From Ursus arctos (Eukaryota > Chordata > Mammalia > Carnivora > Ursidae), in assembly GCF_023065955.2 (NCBI RefSeq), contig NC_079873.1, positions 103,330,128 to 103,394,127 on the forward strand: a DNA stretch of 64,000 bases. The letters are read 5' to 3'. Positions within the stretch are counted from its first letter, which is position 1. Each line of letters starts with the position of its first letter. The notes beneath the pieces are model-generated. The model ran no database searches and had not been told where the DNA came from. It worked only from the letters and a program-made list of their open reading frames with translations. The translations under genes and the position numbers were made by a program. Below are positions 22,780 through 34,475 of the stretch, in pieces.

Positions 22780-24110
22780 TAAAAAAGATGGAGAAATATG
22801 GATCAGATGACAGCTTAGTTGGCTGGATTCCCAGTTGAAGAATTGTGCTCAAAGGGTGGTGATGAATGGATTGACAACAATTTGGAGGGCTATAGGGCTC
22901 TCTATTTGCCCCTGTCCTGTTCAACATTTTAATCTATGAGTTTTGGATGAAAGTATAATAGGCTTGCTTGTTACAACAGTAGATAAGACAAAGCTGGAGA
23001 GTATACTTAACTTACTTGATGATAGAATTGAGTCTCAAAAATAATTGTTACCACCAATTACTGAGTATTTTCTAGACACTACTGTACATAAGCTGTGTCA
23101 CTGATATCATAAAACCACAGAAAACTAAGTCTCAGAGAGGTTTCAAATAGTTTGTCCAAAGCTACACAGCTAGTAAATGACACTGCCAGGATTTAAACCC
23201 AAACCTGTCTGCTATTAAAGCTCATGCTCTTTCTCATATACTATACGGCCAGCCACTACTCTACATTGTCTTGACAAACTAGACTAGAATATGATTTCTC
23301 TTGAAGATACGACAGAACTGAGCAGAGTCTAAAAGCTGTGGGAAACAAGAAAGAATCAGATCATATAGATTCACCATGGCTTTCGTGAAGGACCAGAGTG
23401 GTGCTAAAGTGATGGTGAAAACCAGCACTCGGACATATAATCTGCTGAGAATATTCTGAGTTAGAAGACAGTGAATGTCACCATTTCCTGGCTTTGTTAT
23501 TATATCATTTTTATTTGTACGAGGAAAAGTAGCTGGAAGGACGAGCCCAAAACTATGAAAATGGAATGTAATATAGGGGGAAAAAAGCCATAGAAGAACA
23601 GAATGGAGGAAATATGACCTCTGTGTATCTCACTTTACAAACACTTAGGGCATTTACTTTGCAACTTTTACATGAGAAAACAATATGAACTAGCTTCTAG
23701 AAAAGCGGATATAACTCAGGCTGTATTAATGGAAGACCTAAGTGGGCTCTAGAGCTTAAGGAATAACAGGCATACTATCTTTTGTTCTGGCCACTGTGTT
23801 CTATTGTGATAGGAAGGTATTAAGAGCAATACTGAACATCCCCAGAGGAAAGTAACTGGGGTGAAGCATTTGGAAACCATTTCCTATGAGGGACATTTTG
23901 TGGTAACCAGAATATTTAACTTAGCGAAGAGAAAACTTGGGAGCATGCAAGCTATATTCAAATATGTGAAGAACTGTCATGAGGAAAAAAGATTATACTT
24001 GGTCAGACACGCTTTATAGGACAAAGCTAGGACCCAGAAGGCAGCTTAATGTTCGTATAAGAAAAAATTCCTAATAATTAGAGTGGTCCAACCACAGAGT
24101 GGTAAAAACA
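22780..24110 (+). mobile_element. Ancient L3 (CR1-clade) LINE relic, split by a MIR
   Basis: Forward L3-like sequence at 22780-23039 and 23259-24110. The first part encodes a decayed RT stretch around 'CCTGTCCTGTTCAACATTTT ... GATAAGACAAAGCTGG' (family motif: LFNIF...DDTKL). The second part has CCCAGAGGAAAGTAACTGGG, GAGAAAACTTGGGAGC, GAACTGTCATGAGG and AAAAAATTCCTAATAATTAG in L3 order. A MIR lies between. Family by remembered consensus. Confidence 0.75.
23040..23258 (-). mobile_element. MIR inside the L3 relic
   Basis: Reverse MIR: CAATTACTGAGTATTTTC, AAACTAAGTCTCAGAGAGG, GCTACACAGCTAGTAAATGA, GGATTTAAACCCAAACCTG. Flanked on both sides by L3-like sequence that reads continuously when the MIR is removed. 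Confidence 0.85.
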
Positions 24111-24240
24111 ATAGGTAACATTTAGGTACCCAGCACTATGGTCTACTGTTGACATATCTCATGGTTCCCACAAGAACCCATGAGGTCCATGGAGAGAGGA
24201 GTGGTTACATCGTAAAGTAGGGATCTTAATGTCACTTGGA
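24111..24240 (-). mobile_element. Partial MIR
   Basis: AATAGGTAACATTTAGGTAC, then TCTCATGGTTCCCACAAGAA and CCATGAGGTCCATGG resemble the first half of a reverse MIR. Confidence 0.5.
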
Positions 24241-24829
24241 GTATTTGTCACAAGTTAGATGAATGGCTGGTAGGAATGTATCATATTTAATTTTGTATTG
24301 AGGTGGTGGGGTAGGGGGTTGGAGCTGAATTAAATGACCGTGTGAAGCCTTGTTTAATATAAGACTCAGTAAATCTACTTTATCTGCTTTTAACTTTATA
24401 ACATTAAACACTGTAATCCAACAGTCCAAATATAGCATTTTGAACTCTTCACAAGATTGCTATGTCTCTATGTGTCTATATGTGCATACAGACACACGTA
24501 TACATTTATTGTTTAAATCAAAGACCAGGGTTTAAGGAGAAAGCTTAAGGATACTATCTGAATATATGGAAGCTTCTTATAACTTGGACTCCTACAACAT
24601 TCAATCTATTAATTAAGCCCATGAAATAAAGTGAGAAAAGAGCATATGCTGTATTTATGATGGGAAGAAATTGAAATACACAATACATTTTCAAAAACAG
24701 ACAATGACAAAAATTTAGAAAATATAAATTTAAAAATGATTTCATCTTAACGATTGAATCACAGGATGATTCTCTTGCTCTGTCTTTGTGGAGCAGAAAG
24801 ATAATAATTTACAAAGCCCTAATTTTGGC
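24241..24829. other. Unassigned AT-rich DNA
   Basis: No gene or repeat family recognised. Confidence 0.5.
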
Positions 24830-25045
24830 TTTGTATCCATCACTGTGCTAGAGGATTTCATCGTATTATCTTATTTAATCTTTGCAACAATCTGACAAGG
24901 TTCGTATGAAGATGTTATTTCTGTTTTAAAGGTGAGGAAACAGTCTCAAAAAGAAGCAAGAAATCCAAGACTTCACAGTTAGGACACAGAAATACCAGGA
25001 TTTGCACACGGGTATTTCTGATTTCATACTGTCTACTATGCTTAA
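24830..25045 (-). mobile_element. MIR SINE relic
   Basis: Reverse MIR: TATCTTATTTAATCTTTGCA, CAATCTGACAAGGTTCG, AAAGGTGAGGAAACAGTCTC, GGATTTGCACACGGG. Confidence 0.82.
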
Positions 25046-26583
25046 TCAAAACCCTCCTTCCCTTTTCTTTCCTCTGTTAACACAAAGTACTTTGAAAATG
25101 CAAAATATAGCACAAGTAGTAATGCCTTCCATTGATGAACAACTATAACATCCAACATTCAGATTCACATGATCTCTGCCTCAAAAAAACTTTACATTTT
25201 AACATAAAGCTTGGTCTCTTTAGCACAGATGGGAAGAAATTTGGAGATTCCTGGCCTGTTCTATAGATTTGATTTTAAGAGAAAGAGAAGTTGCTTGAAG
25301 AACTATCGGAGAAAGAAGGCCCAGTGAAAGGTGCTCCTCTATTCCCTGCAATCTAGATTCAAAATTGCTGAGAGATGAGAAGATAGGAAACCAAACAGTC
25401 TATATGATATCACTTACTGCTTGTTCACTACATGCAGAATCCTGCAATGTCTACTGTATGAAGATCCAGAGGAAGAAGAAGGACTGAGTTCCCTTCATGG
25501 GGGAGCTCCCAGTTGAAGGGTGCCATCGTTGAAGGTTCTAAAGCAATGCTGTAAATTTCCTGATTAGTCTAAGATCTTTTGCTGCAAAGGCAGTCATCCT
25601 TTTGATGGAGCATCATGCTCACCCTCCCTCCCCCATTAGTATAAATGAATAAAGTTTAGAGAAAATCCTGAGCTCAACTTGTTCTTAAGTAAGGATTTAA
25701 AAAGTAGAGATGAAAGATGGCAATGAAGTACTAATGACTGCCAGCAAAGATTTGGTTGACCAGCTCCAACTTTAAGCCCTTTTTCAGAACCTATCATTTG
25801 TTCTCTACAGCCTGTGATGAATTAAAACCCCTGAATCAAACAGACCTCAAGTTCTCACTTCCGAGAAAACATCAGTGGTGTGAAGAGAAATTGCTACTGT
25901 GACAATTCAAGCAATTGGTGAAAGGCCAGTGCATTTCCCAGCTTACACATACCTCTTAAGCTTCCCGTTAATGAGAGTCAATGGACTTGCCAGCAGACAC
26001 TGTACTCACCATTTTTTCCCATCCAGACAGGACAGTCCAGGAACAATTACAGAATCATGAACTTGAGCCACATCCATAGCCTGACATAGCTTTATTTCCC
26101 TAGTGGACTAATGTGTAACTGCTTTACTGCCAACACATGAGTCCTCATAAACTCATAGCCTCATCTTTCTTTATCTTGGGACCTTGCTTTTTGCCTTTTC
26201 TTATGTTTTACTTGAGATACCCTCCTTGTTTTAGGTACTGAGGATAATAATATAACAGCTGCAAATCAGTTCTTGGTGTCTCCTAGAGGCCAGATTTCTT
26301 CCTGCCTTAATTAACACTGCTTTTAAGTATCCCTGCCATCATCTCCAATTTGATATGGGCCTAGGATTCCCCCTTCCCTCCAATAAGGATTTTCTATTGC
26401 CAAAACTGCCACTCACAAGGGAAAGAACAATTAAGCACAAAGCAAACCGATTTCCAACTAGCTGATGAGGAGTGTGAACGTGAGACTAGGGTCTATTCAA
26501 GGGAAGCTGATTATGTTTTTGTCCCTTAGCCCCAACCCCAAACTGAGTTGAGTGGTTGTGTCCATGCAGGGTGGGCACTGATA
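25046..26583. other. Unassigned DNA
   Basis: No gene or repeat family recognised. AATAAA occurs near 25649 without other transcript evidence. Confidence 0.5.
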
Positions 26584-26771
26584 AAGACAGAACAAGGGCT
26601 CCAATGAAGATCTTCTCTCTCCATCACAACAGGACAGCTGTGTGCAAGCCAGATATGAGTAAACATCTGAAGGCCACAGACAGAATGAGGGCTCCAATGA
26701 AGGTCTTCTCTCTCCATCGCAATAGGACAGCTGTGTGCAAGCCAGTTATGAGTAAACATCTAAAGGCCAAG
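26584..26771 (+). repeat. Two-copy 93-bp tandem duplication, open in both strands
   Basis: Copy 1 about 26584-26676, copy 2 about 26677-26771; the anchor GGCTCCAATGA recurs exactly 93 bp apart (26597 and 26690). I count five substitutions over the roughly 80 bp compared. Because 93 is 31 codons, the frame stays open across both copies on both strands: forward 26556-26813 repeats ...APMK-FSLH-NRTAVCKP..., reverse 26526-26759 repeats MFTH-WLAHSCP.... No known protein is recognised. Confidence 0.95.
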
Positions 26772-28034
26772 GCGACAGTTAAGAGGCTCTTAAAGTACAA
26801 CATAGGCTGGTGACAGTGAAAATGTAAAAGGAATGCTATCCATGCTTATCTCCCACTCTTAAGTATTAACTGCAACATGAAGATGAAGACTGGTACCAAT
26901 GGAGTTGATCAAAATTGTCTAGCACCATCAAATCCAAGCTTTTAAGTTTGGGTAGAAGGGTGATTTGAGGTATTTTCCTTGGCCAGGGAGGCAGGGAAGC
27001 ACCAGTACTTTAAGTGAAGCCCTTAAAAATGACATGTAGTCTTAGATTGTACTCTCCTAGCAGACAGGAGACAAGTCAACCAAGTTTCTATTTTTTTCCA
27101 GCATACTTAAGATAGCAATTAGCACTTAGCAGAAAGTCTCAATTTTCTTAAACCTGTTTATAGGGGCAATGGCCTTTCAAATGAAAAAGGCTGAACTATA
27201 AAAGAAACTGGAATCAATTCTTAGCTTAAGACCCTGTTAATACCAAGAGTTTCAGCTTATTTTCAGAATTTAATTCCTCTGTTCAACTTTGTAACAGTCC
27301 ATGCAGAAAAAAGGAGCCCAAGTGCCTCCTGGTTTCAGCAGAATATCGATCACTACCTCCCTGAATTTACTTCAAGTCATACCCTTCAGGTGACTCCTGA
27401 TACTGTGTACAGTTGACCTGTTTTAAGACACAAAGCAGCTCTGAGCTGTGAGGCTAGTGCCCCTGAAGCAGGGCTTTTCAAAGAGCTTCTCTGCTGAGCA
27501 AGCTCTTTGCACACTGCAATTAGGTTCAATCAGCAGACAAACTATTCTCCATCTGATGTGTCTTCCAGTAAAAGGGATTTGCAGCAATGCATACCAGACT
27601 TGGAATATTACTCAGATCTACCAAGTCCCCAATTTGGGGAAGTGGCTCTGATTGAGTTTGGAATCTTCAGTGTCTTTGGACAGTGTATTTATTCAACATG
27701 TGGAGGACTGTGAACAATTTGGATTCTAGTGCAGGCTGTAGCCACTATTTAAGAAGGCCTGCAGACAGTAACTAAAGATTAGAAGTAAATGTGGAGTGAT
27801 GTAGCTAGAGGAAAACACTCGTTAGGCTCTCATTTGCCCCAAAGTTGTGAAAATTCAGAATAACAACAGCAAAGGGAACAGAAAGTTGGTGCTGTAAAGG
27901 CAGGGTGAATATTAAGTACATTGCTACATATTCAGTGGTGCTACTTACATCCCAGTTTTCAAAGAGTACTGGAGCAGGAATTAAGAAGCCCTAATTCTAC
28001 TGAGTCATTTCTTTCCAAGCTAATAAGAGCGAAC
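26772..28034. other. Unassigned DNA
   Basis: No gene or repeat family recognised; frames near 27448-27713 have no domain. Confidence 0.5.
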
Positions 28035-28245
28035 ATATCAATCACCTCTTACGTGCCAGAAACTGTGGGGAAGGTTACTTCTTACATTATCTCATTTATT
28101 TCTTCACAACCACCCTGTGAATCCTACTATCTCCTCATTTTACAGGAAGCATAGAGAAGTCAAACATTTGCTGAACAGAACAAAGGATATACAGAGCACA
28201 GGTTAGTCTGCTGCTAACCTCCTTGTATCACTGCTTGTCTTCCAC
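28035..28245 (-). mobile_element. MIR SINE relic
   Basis: Reverse MIR: CACCTCTTACGTGCCAGAAA, TTACATTATCTCATTTATTT, CAACCACCCTGTGAATCC, CATTTTACAGGAAGCATAG. Confidence 0.83.
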
Positions 28246-29519
28246 ACTAAGCTCCCTACTTACTAGGCTACGCTGCTTAGTAGCAGTTTCCTCACTTAGA
28301 AGTGGGACTTAGGGACTGGCTGGTCTTAGAATGCTCCTAATTCTAAAACTCCAGTAATTTCATAGAAAGTGAAAGAAAAAAGCTATCCTTCTTCCAGCCA
28401 AGTGTGGATACAGGTTCAGTAGACAGCATCCCACCTTGGATCTTATATTGTATGCTGTGTGACTTTTCTCCCAGCAACACTAGGTGATGCCCTGGAGGAC
28501 TGACTTTCCTGTTCATCTCTCTATAGGGTAAGTGGCCTCCACAAAGCAGACTGAGGAACTTTCCAGGAGACAAGGCCACTTCTGATCTCTGTACACCACC
28601 TTAGCAAAGCAGAAAGCATACAGTTTCTCTCTTACTCTCTAGTTCCCTCAGGCCAAATGACGAATGCCCAGTGGTTCTAGGAGGGAGGCTGAACTGGTCC
28701 TCAGTACTAGCTCACTTTTCCATATCTTTCTCTTTCTGGGCAGGAGCTGGACTGATTAAGATCACCTGAGAGTCTGAAAAGGCCACCCATAAAGCCCATC
28801 TTATTTATTTGCACATTATTTATATAGTTGGGGGCAGCAAATTATTGATGCCAGTCATAATTAAGAAAAAGCCAGAAGTCCCTTGAAGACTTTTCAGGTG
28901 AAATGCCTGCAGGAAGAAGAGAAGGTTCCCTAGACTTTTCATTTTAAAAAAATGAAAATTTTATTTAAAAATAATGTTAAACTCCTTGGAGCTGCAGTTG
29001 AATATTAAATAGAAACATCTTAGAAAAACTTGCCTGAGAGCTATATGAATTCTAAACTATGAAAACAAGACACTCAATAGAAAACTATAAAAGAGAAAAG
29101 TGATAAGTTTGCTTTATCAAAGAAACAAAGCATTTTCCTCCAGGGAGGAAGGAAGCATGATGGGAAATCTGCAAACAATGGACTTCTGAGAAATTTCACG
29201 TGTTTTCTTAATAACAAAAATAACAACAACCCAAACTCTATGGTATTGATGAGGGATAAATGCTCACGGTATTGACACGGGACAAGTGCTTTCCTACATA
29301 ATAGGACATGGCCCTGGGATATTTCCAAAAGGCCAAGTTCAGACTCCAACCCCTTCGCAGCATGATTTGAATGATTTTTGTTAGACACACCTTCCTCCAA
29401 ATGTCTACCATATTCCAGGTACCCCGTTGAATTTCTCCCTGTCCTCCATCTAAGGCTAACCAATGAGGGGCATTTGTAGTGGTGATGGCAGGGAGAGTGG
29501 GGGTGAGGCATGAGAGGGT
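28246..29519. other. Unassigned DNA before the CT array
   Basis: No gene or repeat family recognised. A reverse frame at 29074-29511 has no known domain. Confidence 0.5.
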
Positions 29520-31014
29520 GCCTCTCTGTTTATTTTGCAATTTGTTGCTCTGCCTGCATTTTTGTCCATCTATCTCTTTGTCAGCATGTCTGATTGTTGT
29601 TTTGTTCTATTTCCCTGTTTCTCTGTTAGTCTCCCAGTCTGCCTGCACCTCTGTCTCTCTTCCTGTCTGTTTTCTGTCTTGACACTCTCTGTCTGCCTAC
29701 CTTCTTGATTCCTGTCTCTGTCTGTCTGTCTCTCAGGTTCTGTCTCTCTGTTAATCTGTCTTTGTCTGCCTGCTGCTTTGTGGGTCTCCATTGTGCATTC
29801 TTTCTCTTGCAATCTCTTTTCTCCCTCTCCCTTCCCCTTCCCCCATCTCTCCCTTTCTCTGCCTGTCTTCATCTCACTCTCTATCCGTCTGAGTTTCTGT
29901 CTTTGCCTGACTGCCTTCTGGTCTATCTCTCTGTGTCTGTCTCTGACCAATGACCTCAGACCATCACTTTCTATTTCTTTTTCTCTATCTCTGAACATCA
30001 GTCTCTGTTCACCTGCCCACATCTGTCTCAGTCTGTCTGTCCATCTTTTGGTCTGACTGGTGCTGTATGTCTGCCTTCCTCTTTGTCAGTTTCTCTGCTA
30101 CTCTGTGCCCTTTTTTCCTATTCATTTGCTTCTTTGTTTCTCTGTCAACAATTTCTGTCCTTCTATCTCTGTATATGTCTGTTTTTGTTTCCCTTTTTGT
30201 CAGTTTCTTTCTACATGTGTCTGTCTGTGCTCTGGCGATCTGTCCAATCTGTCAGCCTGTCTCTCCATCACCCCATCTCTGTCAGCTTGTTTCTTTGATT
30301 GTCTGCATATATTTATATCAGTCTGAACTTCTGTTTGTCTCTCTGTCCAGCTATCTTTACATATTTTTTCTTTCTCTTCCTCCCTCTGTGTCAATTGTCT
30401 CTCTGCCTTGTTTTGTTGTTGTTTACCTCTCTTTTGGTCTGTTTTGCTGTTTCTTTCTCAGCTCCTCTGTTTCTTGTCTTTTAGTCTATCACGCAGTCTC
30501 TGTCAGTCTCCCTATGACTGTCTATTGCTCCCTCTCTCTCTTTCCTAATAGTCTGTCTGTTTCATGGTCTGTCTCAGTTTCTTTACTTTTTTCTCTGTCA
30601 GTCTGTCTCTGTTGCTTTTCTTTTCTCTCTCTCCTTCTCTGTTTCTCTCAGCTTGTGTCATACTCTGTGTATCTCACCACACTAGACCCTCTCTCTGCAT
30701 TCTTCTCTCCCTGCATCTACATGTTCTCTCTCTAACTCCCTGTCTTTTGACTCTTTGTCCCTCTCAGTTTTTGTCAATATCTCATTCCATCTGTATGTCT
30801 CCCTGTCTCTGCCTGCCTGCCTGTGTATCTGTCTGTCTGTGTTTAGCTTTCCCTTTAATAGTCTGTCTGCCTGCCTAGCTCTCTGTCTCTCAGATTGTCT
30901 TCCTGTCTTTCTGTCACTTTGTCTGTCACTGTCTTTGTCTTTTTTTCTCTGTATCTTCCTGTCTCACTCTCTTGGTCTCATTTTTTCTTCTCTATTTCTC
31001 TGTCTCTTTTTATT
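29520..31014 (+). repeat. Degenerate (TCTG/TCTC)n pyrimidine array, left part
   Basis: About 1.5 kb in which the forward strand is dominated by T and C with G mainly in CTG or TTTGTCAG words; tetranucleotide units TCTG and TCTC are mixed and imperfect, with recurring GTCAGTTTCT. The reverse strand is purine-rich. Long frames here (222 codons at 30067-30735, 150 codons in reverse at 29570-30022) are composition artefacts rich in Ser/Leu/Phe or Arg/Glu/Gln. Confidence 0.93.
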
Positions 31015-32735
31015 GATGTGAGATTCATGTAACATAAAATTAATAATTTTAAAGTGAACAATTTAGTAGCACGTATCACATTCAGAATGTTGTACAACCA
31101 CCACTTCTATTTAGTCCCAAAATATTTTCATCACCTTAAAAGGAAAGCCAGTCTTAAGCAGTTGCTGCCCATTCCCTCCTCCCAAGCCCATCAACCACCA
31201 ATCTGCTTTCTGTGTGTATAGGTTTGCCTATTCTGGGATATTACATATAAATGGAATCCCATGACCTGTGAAACTGTGAATCTGGCTTCTTCCATTTAGC
31301 AGACTGTTTTCGAGGTTCATCCATGTTGTAACATGTACCACTATTTCATTTCTTTCTTCCCCCTTCTTTTTTCCCTTTTCTTTTGTGTAGACTACATTTT
31401 TTAGAGAAGTTTAAGGTTCATGGCAAGGTTGAGAGGAAGAGACAGAGACTTCCCATGTACTCCCTGCCCCCAGACATGTATAGCCTCTCCCATTATCAAC
31501 ATTCCTCATCAGAGTGGCACAACCAGAGTGAAATAATTTGTTACAACCGATGAACCTACGCTGACACATCATACTCATCCAAAGTCCATAGTTTTCAGTA
31601 AGGTTCACTTTTCAAACTGGAAATTCTATAGATTTGGACAAAATGTATAATGACATGTATCCATCATTATGGTATCATACAAAGTTTTTTCATTGCCCTA
31701 AAAATCCTCTCTACTCTGCCTATTCATTCTTAGCTGCCCCCCAACCCCTGGTAAGCACTGCTCTTTTTATCATCTCCAGTTTTGCCTTTTCCAGAATGTC
31801 ATATAGTTAGAATCATATAGTATGTAGCCCTGTCAGATTGGCTTGTTTCACTTAGTAGGGTGCATTTAAATTTCCTTCATGTCTTTTCATGGCTTGATAA
31901 CTCATTTCTTTTTAGTGCAGAGTAATATTCCATTGCTGGAATGTACCACAGTTTATTTATCCATTTACCAACTGAAGGACATCGTGGTTACTTCCAAGTT
32001 TTGGCAATCACATGAAACTGTTATAAACATCTAACTTGTTAGGATGGAGTGGTGATTTACAAGCTCCTTATATGTAGAACTGGACACTGACAGTCCTATT
32101 TCACTTCTTTTTATGGTTGAATAATAGTCCATTACAGAGACACATCACAATTCATTTATCCATTTATCCACTGATGGACATTTGGGCTATTTCTGCCTAT
32201 TAGTTATTGTGAATATTACTGTTATGAATGTGCATGTACATGTATTTGAATACCTTTTCAATTCTCTTGGGTATATATCTAGAAGTAAAATTGCTAGGTC
32301 CTATGGTAATTCTATGTTTAATTTTTTGAGGAACCACCAAACTTTTCCACAGTAGCTGAACCATTTTATAACCTCCCTAGAAATTTAGGAGGGTCCTAAT
32401 TTCCCACATCATTGAAAACAGTAGATGTTTTCCATTTTTTAGAATCTAGCCACCCTAATGGATACAAAGTGGTATCATGTGATTTTGATTTATATCTCCC
32501 TAATGACTAATGGTGTTGAGCATTATTTCATGTGCTTAGTGGCCCTTTGTGTATCTTCTTCAGAGAAATGCTTGTTCGAGTCCTTAACCCATTTTTTTTT
32601 TGTTTGAGTCTTTTTGTTGTTGAGTTGCAAAATTTCTTCAGATGTTCTGCCTGCTAGACCCTTACCAGATATATAGTTTGCAAATATTTCCTCCCAGTCT
32701 GTTTACCCCACCAATCTTTGCTTTTCATACTTTTA
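31015..32735 (-). mobile_element. L1M inserted in the CT array (holds another L1)
   Basis: Reverse L1: 3-prime UTR at left (TTTTAAAGTGAACAATTTAG, GTTGTACAACCACCACTTC), ORF2 complement to the right (GGACATTTGGGCTATTTCTG, GGTATATATCTAGAAGTAAA, AATGACTAATGGTGTTGAGC). Interrupted by 31356-32095. The whole L1 block up to 33057 is bracketed by the 12-bp TCTCTTTTTATT at 31003-31014 and 33058-33069. Confidence 0.85.
31356..32095 (-). mobile_element. Second L1 nested in the first
   Basis: Reverse L1MB/MC-type 3-prime region (GAAGTTTAAGGTTCATGGCA, CCCATTATCAACATTCCTCA, GAATGTCATATAGTTAGAAT). Flanked by CTATTTCATTTCTTT at 31341-31355 and CTATTTCACTTCTTT at 32096-32110 (14 of 15 match). The last roughly 60 bp at its right end (about 32035-32095) do not look like the expected L1 continuation. 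Confidence 0.85.
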
Positions 32736-33057
32736 AAAATTGAGATATGGGGTGCCTGGGTGGCTCAGTTGGTTAAGCATCTGATTCTTGATTTTGGCTC
32801 AGGTCATGATCCCAGGGTTGTGAGATTGAGCCCCATGCTGTGCTCCATGCTGGGGGTGGAGCTTGCTTAAGAATCTCTCTCTTCCTCTCCCCCTCCCCCC
32901 ACCCCACTCGTGCATTCTCTCTCTCAAAAAAAATATTGAGATATATAATTGACCTATAACACTAAATTAATTTCAGGTGTACAATATAATGATTTGATAT
33001 TTGTATATATTGTGAACTAACCACAATAAATCTAGTTAACATCCATCTTCTTTTCTC
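32736..33057 (-). mobile_element. L1 3-prime-end fragment holding a SINE
   Basis: AAATTGAGATAT then, past the SINE, ATAATTGACCTATAACAC, TTTCAGGTGTACAATATAAT and ACCACAATAAATCTAGTTAA: the reverse L1 3-prime UTR. It sits to the right of ORF2 sequence of the preceding L1, so the block is a composite or rearranged insertion. Confidence 0.8.
32749..32934 (+). mobile_element. CAN-SINE with TSD
   Basis: Forward SINEC starting GGGTGCCTGGGTGGCTCAG with TSD ATTGAGATAT at 32739-32748 and 32935-32944. Inserted in the L1 3-prime fragment. Confidence 0.95.
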
Positions 33058-34475
33058 TCTCTTTTTATTCCTCTTTCTGACAGATTGAGTCTTTCTGTCT
33101 GCTTTTTTGTTTTTGACTACTTTTTTGTCAGTCTTTTTGCATCAATCTGTCTCTATCATGTCTGTTTGTTCTTTCTCCCTCTCCCTCCCCTTCCCCGCTG
33201 TTTCCTCTCCCCTTCCCCGCTGTTTCCTCTCCCCTTCCTCTGTTAGTTTCGCCTTCCTGTCAGTCTCCTTTTTTGTCACCAACTCCCTCTTTCTCACTAT
33301 TTTCCTCTCTTCCAGCCCTAGCTCATCTGTCTCTCCGTTCATTTAATTGGCTCTTTTTATATCTCTCCATCCGCTTTTTGTATTGTTCTGTGTCTTTCTG
33401 ATCTCTGTTGGTTTCCCCCTGTGTCAGTTGGTTTGTCACTCTCTCAACCCATCTCTGTCCATCTGCATCTCTCTCTGTGTGTTTGCCTTTCCCTTGGTCT
33501 CTGTCACGGTAAGTGTCTGTCTTAGCATGCCTCTTAGTCTCTCTATGTCATGTTCTTTCTGACTATCCTGCTTTTTCTTTCTGTGCCTGTCTCTCTGCAG
33601 CAGTTTATTTTGTCTCTTCCTATTTCTCTCCCTACCTGTCTCTCTTTCTATTTCTCTCGTCAGCCTTTTAGTTTGTCTCTCAGTTTGTCTCATCGTCTCT
33701 CTCCCCTGCTTCTCCAATATATCTCTGGCCAAACTATCTCTGTCTGACTGCTTCACTGGCTTTCTCACTATTTGTTTCCCTCTCTCACTCCCTGACTGTC
33801 TGGGTTTGTTTTTTTCTGTTTCTTGTAGTGTCCTTTTCTATGTTGGTCTGGCTCTGGCTCAGTGTACAGCCCCCCTTCCCTCTCTGTCCCTTGTTCCTTC
33901 TCTCTCGCTTAGTCTGTATATTCTCTCTGCTTCTCTCTCTGTCTTCTCGGCCCCAGTCTATTTCCCTTTCTCTCTGTGACTCCTCTTCCCCATTTTTCTG
34001 TGTCTCAGGCTTTCTTTGAGTGTGACTCTCTTCTTTCTGTTAATTTCATTTTCTCTTTGCTTGACTCTCTCTTCCTCCCTCAGTTTCTGTCTGTTTCCCT
34101 CTAGTTCTTTAATTTCCTCTGTTTTGAGTTTCTCTCTTTCTCTCTGTACTTTCCTAATTTGACTCTCTCCCTCATTCTATCTTTTCCATATATCTATCAC
34201 CACCTCTCTTCCTGTTCCTTACTGCTGTCTCTGTCCCTCTTTCCTTTTCCCTCTTCTTTTCTTATGTCCCTGTCTTACAGTTTGTCTGCCTCTCTGCATC
34301 TGTCTGTTCATCCCTCTTGATATGCTTCCTTCTAATTTGTCTGTTGATCTCTGTAACTATCTGTCTTTCTCTTTGCCTTTCTTTTTCCCCACTTGTCTGT
34401 CTCTATGTCTCTTTCTTGGTCTTCCTTCCCTGTCTGCCTATTCTTGCGTCTGTCCAACTCTGTTTCCCCTTTGAA
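33058..34475 (+). repeat. Degenerate CT array, right part
   Basis: Same composition and words as 29520-31014. Includes a perfect short local duplication of CCCCTTCCCCGCTGTTTCCT around 33186-33235. Together the two parts give about 2.9 kb of array once the L1 block is removed. Confidence 0.92.

Noticed and set aside
26584..26771. Possible CRISPR-like repeat
   Set aside because: Only two directly abutting 93-bp copies with no spacers, in a mammalian genome.
30067..30735. 222-codon forward frame, the longest in the window
   Set aside because: It lies entirely in the CT array; the product is Ser/Leu/Phe/Val low complexity, as expected from stop-poor pyrimidine DNA. Neighbouring frames on both strands have the same origin.
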